Shown here: in pieces, positions 1-6,700 of the stretch
How the letters are laid out: each line of letters starts with the position of its first letter
Numbering within the stretch: the first letter of the stretch is position 1
DNA from: Planctomycetales bacterium
Lineage (GTDB): Bacteria; Planctomycetota; Planctomycetia; Pirellulales; Thermoguttaceae
Assembly (NCBI GenBank): GCA_007127495.1
Contig: SKZG01000411.1
Coordinates: forward strand, 1-9,335
DNA: 9,335 nt
Reading direction: 5' to 3'
Position numbers and translations under genes: made by a program
Notes under the pieces: generated by a model
What the model saw: the letters and a program-made list of their open reading frames with translations, nothing else
What the model was told of the DNA's origin: nothing
The model's database searches: none

Positions 1-1
1 A

Positions 2-1561
2 CCGCGAATCCAACGTGCGCTGATCAGCGTAAGCGACAAACTAGGCCTGACAGGTTTCGCCCGCGGTCTGACCGAATGCGGCGTCGAAATCTATAGCACC
101 GGCGGCACCCGGCGCCACCTGGAAAGCGAGGGGGTGCCGGTTCGCGACATTGCGGAGTACACGGGCTTTCCGGAGCTGATGGACGGACGGCTGAAGACCC
201 TCCATCCGGCGGTCCACGGCGGCATCCTCTGCCGACACGACCGGCCCGACGACCTGGCGGCCATCGCCGAGCACGGCATCGTTACGTTTGAACTGGTGGT
301 GGTGAACCTGTACCCGTTCGAGGCCACCGTTGCCCGCGAGGGCGTCACCCTCGAAGAAGCCGTCGAGCAGATCGACATTGGCGGGCCGACGATGGTCCGC
401 GCCGCGGCGAAAAACCACGCCTTCACGACGATCGCCACGAATACGGAGCAGTACGGCGAGGTCCTCGAGCAGGTGAAGGATCACGGCTGCACCACGCCCG
501 AGTTGCGGCGCAAGCTGGCGGCCGAGGCGTTTGCCCACACGGCGGGCTACGATCGGGGCATCGCCGACTTCTTCGCCGGCGCCACCGCCGAGGGACCCTT
601 CCCCGGCACGCTCCACATCGCGCTGCGGCGCCGCGCCGTACTCCGCTACGGCGAGAACCCGCACCAGCGGGCCGCCCTGTACGCCACAGCGGAGTCGATG
701 GGCGCCAACCTTGTATCGGCCAGGCAGGTGCACGGGAAGGAACTCTCGTACAACAACCTGCTCGACCTCGACAGCGCGTTGGCCATGGTGCGCGGCTTCG
801 GTTCCCCCGCCGCCGTGGTCATCAAGCACAACAACCCCTGCGGCGCCGCTGAGGCCGAAACGCCCGCCGCCGCGCTCCGGCTTGCCATGGCGGGCGATCC
901 GCTCAGCGCGTTCGGCTCCGTGCTGGGCGTCAACCGCGTGGTCGACGCCGCCACGGCCGAGGCGCTTTGCAAGCCCGGCCTGTTCGTCGAGGCGATGGTC
1001 GCGCCCGATTTCGACGACGAAGCGCTGGCCATCCTCACCACGCGGCCGAAGTGGAAGGCCAACGTGCGGCTGGTGAAGGTGGGCCACATCGAGCCGTCGA
1101 CCGAAACGTGGTCGTACCGCTGCCTCGACGGCGGCGTGCTGGCGCAGGAGGCCGACGTGCTCCCCGACCCGGAAGACCAGTGGAAGGTCGTTACCGACGC
1201 CCAGCCCACCGAGGCCCAAATGGCCGACCTCCGCTTCGCCTGGGCGACCGTCCGCCACGTGAAGAGCAACGCCATCGTGCTGGCGAAAGACCGCACGTTG
1301 CTCGGCGCCGGCGCCGGGCAGATGAGCCGGGTCGATTCGGTCGAGATTGCCATCAACAAGGCGGGCGACCGCGCGGCCGGCTCCGTGATGGCCAGCGACG
1401 CCTTCTTCCCCTTCCCCGACTCGATCGAACAGGCCGCCGCCGCCGGCGTAACCGCCGTCATTCAGCCCGGCGGATCGAAAAAAGACGATGAGGTCATCGC
1501 CGCCTGCAACCGCCATGGGCTGAGCATGATCCTCACCGGCCGCCGGCATTTCAAGCACTAA
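2..1561 (+). CDS. purH: Bifunctional AICAR formyltransferase / IMP cyclohydrolase PurH (5' end missing)
   Basis: PurH catalyses the last two steps of de novo purine synthesis in the cytoplasm: formylation of AICAR with 10-formyl-THF, then ring closure to IMP. The frame is open from position 2 with no stop, and the first codons read PRIQRALISVSDKLGL, the usual PurH N-terminus, so only a few codons should be missing. The N-terminal MGS-like cyclohydrolase domain shows STGGT, TGFPELMDGRLKTLHP and the VVNLYPFE stretch (window codons 1 to about 150). The C-terminal transformylase domain shows RYGENPHQRAALY, the catalytic-type KHNNPCG motif (Lys at about codon 275), SDAFFPFPD, VIQPGGSKKDDEVI and a terminal TGRRHFKH. 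The 519 visible residues match the family's usual length of about 510-530. Stop is TAA. No neighbour in the window belongs to the purine pathway. A MITE-like element begins about ten bases after the stop. Confidence 0.97.
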   Translation, partial: PRIQRALISVSDKLGLTGFARGLTECGVEIYSTGGTRRHLESEGVPVRDIAEYTGFPELMDGRLKTLHPAVHGGILCRHDRPDDLAAIAEHGIVTFELVVVNLYPFEATVAREGVTLEEAVEQIDIGGPTMVRAAAKNHAFTTIATNTEQYGEVLEQVKDHGCTTPELRRKLAAEAFAHTAGYDRGIADFFAGATAEGPFPGTLHIALRRRAVLRYGENPHQRAALYATAESMGANLVSARQVHGKELSYNNLLDLDSALAMVRGFGSPAAVVIKHNNPCGAAEAETPAAALRLAMAGDPLSAFGSVLGVNRVVDAATAEALCKPGLFVEAMVAPDFDDEALAILTTRPKWKANVRLVKVGHIEPSTETWSYRCLDGGVLAQEADVLPDPEDQWKVVTDAQPTEAQMADLRFAWATVRHVKSNAIVLAKDRTLLGAGAGQMSRVDSVEIAINKAGDRAAGSVMASDAFFPFPDSIEQAAAAGVTAVIQPGGSKKDDEVIAACNRHGLSMILTGRRHFKH

Positions 1562-1570
1562 CCGTCTGAG

Positions 1571-1640
1571 AGGCTATCCGGAAACTCCCCTCTCCCTATT
1601 GGGAGAAGGGGACATGGATCCGAGCCTTTCCGGATAGCCT
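1571..1640. mobile_element. MITE-like element with 14-bp terminal inverted repeats
   Basis: The left end (1571-1584, AGGCTATCCGGAAA) is a perfect reverse complement of the right end (1627-1640). The sequence CTGAG flanks both sides (1566-1570 and 1641-1645) and reads as a 5-bp target-site duplication. The repeat symmetry can also be counted as 16 bp (1569-1584 with 1627-1642), because the flanks partly extend it. Inside, 1586-1596 pairs with 1601-1612 around a TATT loop with one bulged base, so the whole element can fold into a long hairpin. It has no coding capacity, so it would need a transposase supplied elsewhere. The parent IS family cannot be assigned from the sequence. It starts 9 bp after the purH stop and could also act as a 3'-end hairpin for that mRNA, but no T-tract follows it, so it is not a canonical intrinsic terminator. 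Confidence 0.62.
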
Positions 1641-1664
1641 CTGAGCGGACCGCCGCCCCGGCAC

Positions 1665-1693
1665 TTGCCGCCCGCACGCGCCGGTGCTAGAAT
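1665..1693 (+). promoter_or_regulatory. Sigma-70-type promoter with extended -10 for the ThuA-like gene
   Basis: A -35-like TTGCCG (1665-1670, 4 of 6 to consensus) is separated by 17 bp from a -10 TAGAAT (1688-1693, 5 of 6). An extended TGC lies directly before the -10. Predicted transcription start is near 1700, giving a leader of about 84 nt before the ATG at 1784. The block TGCTAGAATAG is almost identical to TGCTATAATAG in the promoter of the large propeller gene. Prediction from sequence only. Confidence 0.5.
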
Positions 1694-1704
1694 AGATCAA
1701 GTTG

Positions 1705-1723
1705 TCGCCCGAGCGCCGGGCGA
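1705..1723 (+). promoter_or_regulatory. GC-rich hairpin at the 5' end of the ThuA-like mRNA leader
   Basis: TCGCCCG (1705-1711) pairs perfectly with CGGGCGA (1717-1723) around a 5-nt AGCGC loop. It lies about 5 nt after the predicted transcription start and 60 nt before the start codon, so it does not cover the ribosome binding site. Such a 5'-terminal stem could stabilise the mRNA. No riboswitch class is recognised. Confidence 0.35.
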
Positions 1724-1783
1724 TGAGCACCCCCCATGCGGCCGCAGCGCGGGCCGCAGTCTTTCCCGCAGGAGGTTTTCACC

Positions 1784-2734
1784 ATGCGAACCGCGACATT
1801 GTTGGCCGGCTTTCCTCTTCTTGCTATTTTTGCCTTGGCGCCCGCCCTCGCCGAGGCGACATCCGACAACCCCTCGAATACGGCCCGGATTGTATTCGTG
1901 GCCGGCACCGGCAGCCACGGCTACGGCGGCCATGAGCACAACGCCGGCTGCAAGCTGCTGGCGAAGGCCCTGGAGGAAAGCGGCCTGCCGATCGAAACGG
2001 CCGTCTACACGAACGGATGGCCCGACGACCCCGACGCGTTCGACGGCGCCGATGCCATCGTCATTTTCGCCAACGGCGGCGGTAGGCATCATCCTATTCT
2101 GCCCCACCTCGACCAGGTCGCCCCGCTGATGGAAAAGGGCGTTGGTCTGGCATGCCTGCACTATGCGGTGGAGGTTCCGAAGGACCGTGCCGGGCAGCAG
2201 TTCCTCGACTGGATCGGCGGATACTTTGAAACGCACTGGTCGGTCAATCCATGGTGGACGGCCCACATCAAGGAACTGCCCGAACATGCCGTCACCCGCG
2301 GCGTGAAGCCCTTCTCGCTGCACGACGAATGGTACTATCACATGCGTTTCCGTCCCGACATGGAGGGCGTCACGCCCATCCTCACCGCCGTTCCGCCCGA
2401 CAGCACACGCGAGCGCCGCGACGGCCCGCACAGCAACAACCCGACCGTCCGCGCGCGCCGCGGCGAGCCTGAGCACCTCGCTTGGGTTTACGAGCGCCCC
2501 AACGGAGGTCGCGGCTTTGGCTTCACCGGCGGGCACTGGCATTGGGCCTGGGCCGATGACGATTTCCGCACCGTCGTGCTCAACGGCATCGCTTGGACCG
2601 CCGGATTGGACGTCCCCGACGAGGGCGTCCCCTCCGAAACGCCTACCTTCGAGCAATTGCTGGAGAACCAGGACTATCCCAAACCCGATGGCTTCAACGA
2701 GGAGAAGGCTCGGGCTACGTACGCGCCACGATAG
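1784..2734 (+). CDS. Secreted ThuA-domain (trehalose-utilisation-like) protein
   Basis: Predicted exported protein of 316 residues with a class I glutamine-amidotransferase-like ThuA fold. ThuA domains are linked to catabolism of trehalose and related sugars through keto-sugar intermediates in rhizobia. Secreted planctomycete versions are common and their substrate is generally unknown. The ATG at 1784 is preferred over an in-frame ATG at 1736: AGGAGG (1770-1775) sits 8 nt upstream of it, and the protein then opens with a clean signal peptide (MRTATLLAGF, hydrophobic core, cleavage after APALA near residue 23). Visible signatures are a first beta strand IVFVAGTGSHGYGGHEHNAG (36-55, with H50/H52), the ANGGGRHHPILPHL segment, a conserved ACLHYAVE (H126), HDEWYYHM (180-187) and GGHWHW (249-254), ending in the helix VVLNGIAWTAG. 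No membrane anchor or DUF1080 fusion is present. It has its own promoter, and the HU gene converges on it. The domain call is firm; the substrate is not. Confidence 0.88.
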   Translation: MRTATLLAGFPLLAIFALAPALAEATSDNPSNTARIVFVAGTGSHGYGGHEHNAGCKLLAKALEESGLPIETAVYTNGWPDDPDAFDGADAIVIFANGGGRHHPILPHLDQVAPLMEKGVGLACLHYAVEVPKDRAGQQFLDWIGGYFETHWSVNPWWTAHIKELPEHAVTRGVKPFSLHDEWYYHMRFRPDMEGVTPILTAVPPDSTRERRDGPHSNNPTVRARRGEPEHLAWVYERPNGGRGFGFTGGHWHWAWADDDFRTVVLNGIAWTAGLDVPDEGVPSETPTFEQLLENQDYPKPDGFNEEKARATYAPR

Positions 2735-3020
2735 CGACAATAATAGCCTTCCTGTTTCAACTCACTTCTTTGCCTGTCGGTGGTTGAAGATGGCCGTGCG
2801 TCGCAAGATGCGCACAGCGCAGGTGCATGTTGGAAGCCCGCCTGTTGGGCTGTGGGCGCAGGGCGCGTGGGCGCAGGGCGCGCAGGAAGCTAACGTAACC
2901 GATGTGCGGCGGAGCCGCGACGCCATACGTTCATGGCACACCGCGCGACCGCGGAGGCGTATCCCGTGGATAAAAGATTACGGGAAAACACCTCCACGGC
3001 CGCGCATGCCGCCGGCTGGC
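2735..3020. other. Convergent intergenic region rich in short repeats
   Basis: No convincing gene lies here. The stretch contains a perfect 15-bp tandem duplication (2853-2867 and 2868-2882, unit TGGGCGCAGGGCGCG). It also contains several inverted repeats: GTGCG/CGCAC (2796-2800 with 2811-2815), AGCCC/GGGCT (2835-2839 with 2847-2851), a nested pair AACGTA/TACGTT (2892-2897 with 2926-2931) enclosing GCGGC/GCCGC (2906-2910 with 2914-2918), and GGAGG/CCTCC enclosing CCCGT/ACGGG (2953-2957 with 2991-2995; 2963-2967 with 2980-2984). None is followed by a T-tract in either direction, so no canonical intrinsic terminator is seen for either converging gene, though the folds may serve 3' ends. Confidence 0.6.
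2853..2882. repeat. 15-bp tandem duplication, two perfect copies
   Basis: TGGGCGCAGGGCGCG occurs twice in direct tandem (2853-2867, 2868-2882) without mismatch, in non-coding DNA between converging genes. The unit is itself built from two GGGCGC-like halves. It probably arose by slippage, and copy number could vary between strains. Confidence 0.8.
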
Positions 3021-3341
3021 TCAGGCCATGTCTTTGAGGTTCTTCAGTGCGCGCACGGTCACCTTGGTGGAGGCGGGCTTGGCGGGCCGATCCTGGATTT
3101 CGCCCGTGAACGGATTCTTCCAGTCTTTCTGTGCAGGGCGGGCGGGAACCTTTTTCTTCTGAATCTTCACCAAGCCGGGCAGGGCGATGGCGCCGGGCCC
3201 GCGAGGGGCCATGGCCTTTTTGACTTCCTCGCTCAGGGCTTCAAACACCGCCGCAACCTGCTTCTTGGACAGGTCAGTCGCCTCGGCAATGTTGTTGAGG
3301 ATCTCGGTCTTGGTCGGTGGTTTCTTGGCAGTTTTGGCCAT
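3021..3341 (-). CDS. HU-family DNA-binding (histone-like) protein
   Basis: A 106-residue HU/IHF-family nucleoid protein that would bind and bend DNA as a dimer. The start is placed at the ATG whose first base is 3341: GGAGG (3356-3352) lies 10 nt upstream, and the protein begins MAKTAKKPPTKTEIL. An in-frame ATG at 3362 would add only seven unlikely residues. After a Lys/Pro-rich N-terminal lead of about 11 residues come the dimerisation helices (TEILNNIAEATDLSKKQVAAVFEALSEEV, given here by position 12-40). The beta platform follows (GAIALPGLVKI, 50-60) and then the DNA-binding arm with KNPFTGE (75-81), where P77 sits at the place of the DNA-intercalating proline of HU. It ends in ALKNLKDMA. 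It is longer than canonical HU (about 90 residues). The arm carries AQKDWKNPFTGE rather than the classical GRNPxTG, and the usual IPA motif after the arm is replaced by DRPAKPASTKV. It is transcribed alone, away from the propeller gene and toward the ThuA-like gene. Confidence 0.93.
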   Translation of the reverse strand: MAKTAKKPPTKTEILNNIAEATDLSKKQVAAVFEALSEEVKKAMAPRGPGAIALPGLVKIQKKKVPARPAQKDWKNPFTGEIQDRPAKPASTKVTVRALKNLKDMA

Positions 3342-3421
3342 AGTGCATAGTCCTCCATACAAGGATACTAAAGGTTGTGGAAAGCAGTAAACTCCGTCCG
3401 TTCGCTAATGTGGACGTAATG

Positions 3422-3449
3422 ATTAGAGTCAGTTGTCGGAAAAAAACAA
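3422..3449 (-). promoter_or_regulatory. Tentative promoter for the HU gene
   Basis: Reading leftward, TTGTTT (3449-3444, 3 of 6 to consensus) is followed after 16 bp by TCTAAT (3427-3422, 5 of 6). This would give a leader of about 75 nt to the HU ATG. A weaker alternative -10 (TAGTAT) lies at 3370-3365. The -35 overlaps the T-tract of the terminator just upstream, so it is only a candidate. Confidence 0.25.
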
Positions 3450-3463
3450 GGCGAACATCGCCT
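3440..3463 (-). terminator. Leftward intrinsic terminator upstream of the HU gene
   Basis: On the minus strand AGGCGA (3463-3458) pairs perfectly with TCGCCT (3454-3449) around a 3-nt loop. Two bases later comes a run of seven T (3446-3440), the standard intrinsic-terminator layout. It faces toward the HU gene, but no minus-strand protein gene is recognisable to its right before 3783. It may end a small RNA, attenuate a long HU leader, or shield the HU promoter from antisense transcription. Confidence 0.45.
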
Positions 3464-3685
3464 CAAACCCCCGGATTTTTCGGAAAATGGTGTCTGGAAG
3501 GCCGTTTTTCCCGTGTTTTCTTACCTTGAGGCCAATTCGAGCCGTAAATTCCCCGCTTTTTTGCCCTTATTGGCCGCGCGCAACCCGCGCCCGACTGCTC
3601 AACTTGGCACTAAGACGCGGTGGACTAAAACACCTTCGCATGGGGGGCCGTGCCACTTATGGGTACGGCTCCAGGTCGTCGGTCC

Positions 3686-3714
3686 TGGCCGAAAAAACAC
3701 GAACCTGCTATAAT
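3686..3714 (+). promoter_or_regulatory. Strong extended -10 promoter for the propeller/toroid operon
   Basis: A perfect TATAAT (3709-3714) is preceded by TGC (3706-3708), giving an extended -10. The -35 position at 17-bp spacing (3686-3691, TGGCCG) is poor, consistent with an extended -10 promoter that does not depend on a good -35. Predicted start is near 3721, leaving a leader of about 62 nt to the ATG at 3783. The block TGCTATAATAG closely matches the ThuA-like gene's promoter. Confidence 0.6.
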
Positions 3715-3782
3715 AGTTGAATAGGACGTAACCCGGGCTCGCCCTGAATGCATGCCCGCCACGGAACGACAGTGAGTTCACG

Positions 3783-6700
3783 ATGACACCTGGAATACGG
3801 AACCGTTTTGCGCCGCTGCGGGTGTCGAGGGCAGGTTGGGCAGCACGGCTGCGCGTGGCCGTAGCGGGCGTGGCGGTTCTTTTCGGGCCGACGGCCGTGG
3901 CACAGGTTCCGGGAGGCGGGCTGCCGCCCGGTCAGGAGCTTCCTGAGAACGTCTTCCTGCCGACCCCGCGCGATACCCTGCGCCGCCTGGCCGACGCGCA
4001 GGAGTTACTGCGATTGCGTCGATTTGGCGAAGCAGTGCGCAATTTGGGCAGCATTCTCGACGCCGAGGAAGACTTTTTCTTTCAGCCCGATCGCGACGAA
4101 CCAATCCATCGGAGCCTCAAGGCGGAAGCACAGCAGCTCATTGGCACCTTGCCGCGCGCCGGACGCGAGTTGTACGAGCTTCAATATGGGCCGCAAGCGC
4201 GCCGGATGCTTGCCGAGTCGTTGGCTGACGGCAACGTGGCGAAGCTTGCCGAAGTATCGCGGCGATTCTTCCACACCGAAGCAGGCTATGAGGCGACCTT
4301 CCTGCTGGGCCTTCACCACCTGGATCACGGGCGCCCGTTAGCCGCCGCCGTTACCATGCAACGGTTACATTCCGTGTTGGAAACGGATCGGAAATTCCAG
4401 CCGGCGTTGTCGCTCGCGGCAGCCGCTGCGTGGTTTCAAACCGGCGAGACCGACCGGGCTTTTGAACTGCTCGCGGCCGTGAAAAGCCGCCGCGAAGGCG
4501 AGCCTCTCCGGCTGGGGCGCCGTGAGATCCCCTGGTTCGCACCGCATGAGATGACGGACACTTCCCTGGCCGACTTCCTTGGAGTTTCGGCCGTCAAGAC
4601 CGCCCACGAGGCGCGACAGTGGACGATGGTTCGGGGGAACCCCAGCCGCAACGCTTCAGCTCGTGGCGGGTCGCCTTTGCTGAACATTCGTTGGGAGGTG
4701 CCGACTGCCGATGACCCGCTCATTGAATGGCTTGTGACCCAGCAGCAGCAGCAGGACTTGCAGCAGGGTATTCCGCCGATTCCGGAATTGCACCCTCTCG
4801 TGGTCGACGAGGTGGTGCTGATGCGGACGACGCGGAATCTTCTGGCGGTGGACCTTCGTACCGGGAAGCGGTTGTGGGAAGTCCCCGTGGACGATCCGCT
4901 GGAGTCGCTGTTGCGGGTTTCCCAAACCGGCCCTGGTGCGGCTGCCCAGGTGCAGCAGGTGCCACTCGCGGTCCGCGAACGGGTTTTGCACGACAGGACA
5001 TTTGGTTCCCTTAGCAGCGACGGGCAGCGCGTGTACACCATCGAGGATCTGACGCCGTCGATGGGGCTCCCTTACACTCGGCAGATTGTACGGGGTCCGG
5101 TGCGGCTCGCTTCGGGCCAGCCTCGGCCGTACAACCGGCTGGCGGCGCACGATATCCGCACGGGCAAGCTGGAGTGGCACCTTGGAGGGGCGGAGGACGA
5201 ATACGCGTTGCGTTTGGCAGAGGCGTTCTTCTTAGGGCCGCCGCTGCCGCTCCGCGGTCAGTTGTTCGTGCTCGCGGAGATCAAAGACGAAATCCGCCTG
5301 CTGGCCTTGGAGGCCGCGACCGGCGAGCTGCTTTGGACGCAATCCTTGGCGATGGTTGAGGAAGGAGTGCTGCATTCGCCCGCTCGGCGACTTGCCGGTT
5401 TGTCACCAGCGTACGCCGACGGCATCCTGGTGTGCCCGACGTCGGCCGGGGCTGTGGTGGCGGTGGACTTGGCCACCCGGTCGCTGCTCTGGGGGTATCG
5501 GTATCCGCAAAGCCTCCTCGCGCGCCAGCGACCGGCCATCTTCGCCATGCAGTTCAGAACGTATCCCGGCCGGCAGGCATCCGCGCAATGGACGGACGCC
5601 AATCCCATTATTTCCGACGGGCGCGTTCTGCTCACCCCCACCGATTCCGACTTGCTCCTCTGCCTCGATCTGGTCGACGGTCGCCAGCGCTGGTCTGTGC
5701 CCAGGGAGGACGATCTGTACGTCGCCTGCGTGCATGACGGAAAGGTGGTCGTGGTTGGGCCGCAGCGGGCGCGGGCCTTGCGCCTGGCCGACGGCAAGCC
5801 GGCTTGGAACGGCCGCTCGCTGGAGTTCCCGGACGGCGGCATGCCCAGCGGACACGGCTTTTATAGCGGGAACAAGTACTTCGTTCCCCTCACCACCGCC
5901 CAAATCCTGACCGTCGACTTGGATTATGGACAGGCGGTGTACACGGCGCGATCGCGGCACGGGCACGTTCCGGGGAACCTGGTGGGCTGCGAGGGGATGG
6001 TGCTTTCGCAATCCCCTGGCGGCTTGGCCGCCTACCGGCAACTGAACGTACTCCGCGACGAGGTGGCCGACCGGCTCGCGGAAGATCCTGACGATGCCCC
6101 GGCACTTGCGTTACACGGCGAACTGCTCCTCGATGAAGGCAAACGGGACGAGGCGATTCGCTCTCTCAATCGGTCGTACCGGTTGGCGCCGGAGCGCCGC
6201 ACGGCCGACCTGCTGCGGGAAGCGATGCTCGATGGCCTGCGCCAGGAGTTCCATGCTTTTCACGGACGTGCAGGCGAGATCCAATCACTGTTGTATGAAC
6301 CGCGAGAGCACGCCGAGTTCCTGCGCATCATGGCCGACGGCTTGCATGCGGCCGGCCACTGGAGCGAAGCGTTCGAGCATTACCTGAAACTGGTCGAGTT
6401 CGACGAAGACTGCCGGAGGTTGGAGCCGGTTGATACATCGCTTTCCTTGCGGGGCGATCGATGGATTCGGGCGCGGCTGGCGGCCCTGCGCGCGGAAGCG
6501 TCGGGCGAGGAGGCGGCGGAGATCGAACGGCTGATCGCCTCGCGCATGCGAGACGCCATCGACACCGGTGCGGCGGCTGACCTGCTGCGCTTTCTCGATT
6601 ACTTCGGCGACCATGCAGACATCGAACCGGCACGCGACGCCCTGGTTCGCGCGTTGGTCGATGCCGGGAGGCTGATGCAAGCTGAACTGGTATTGTTCGG

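Larger units (their letters stand above)
3363..3782. other. Divergent intergenic region between HU and the propeller gene
   Basis: This 420-bp stretch has no supportable protein gene. It carries the leftward terminator (3440-3463), a series of short A/T tracts between 3476 and 3562, and an inverted repeat GGCCAAT/ATTGGCC (3530-3536 with 3569-3575). It also carries an 8-bp hairpin with one G-T pair (3647-3654 with 3662-3669), a second stem CCAGG/CCTGG (3671-3675 with 3684-3688), and the rightward promoter at 3686-3714. It is visibly richer in A/T runs than the flanking coding DNA. Short open frames on both strands lack ribosome sites and family resemblance. Confidence 0.6.

Noticed and set aside
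41..1558. Minus-strand open frame of 505 codons antisense to purH
   Set aside because: It is the reverse-frame shadow of the well-conserved purH gene in GC-rich DNA. Its translation is Gly/Arg/His-rich, resembles no family, and no ribosome site supports it.
1569..1642. Intrinsic terminator for purH
   Set aside because: The long hairpin is real, but no T-tract follows the right arm. The flanking CTGAG repeats fit an inserted element better. A secondary role in 3'-end processing stays possible.
1697..2740. Minus-strand open frame of 347 codons antisense to the ThuA-like gene
   Set aside because: It mirrors the codon pattern of the real gene. The plus strand has a promoter, AGGAGG site, signal peptide and ThuA motifs, whereas this frame has none.
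2517..3350. Plus-strand open frame bridging the ThuA-like gene, the intergenic repeats and the HU gene antisense
   Set aside because: It overlaps two real genes in other frames, and its translation is low-complexity with no recognisable domain.
3599..3781. Possible small minus-strand gene of 60 codons divergent from the propeller gene
   Set aside because: It has no ribosome site, its frame ends inside a hairpin region and the peptide resembles nothing known. The strand may still carry a non-coding RNA.
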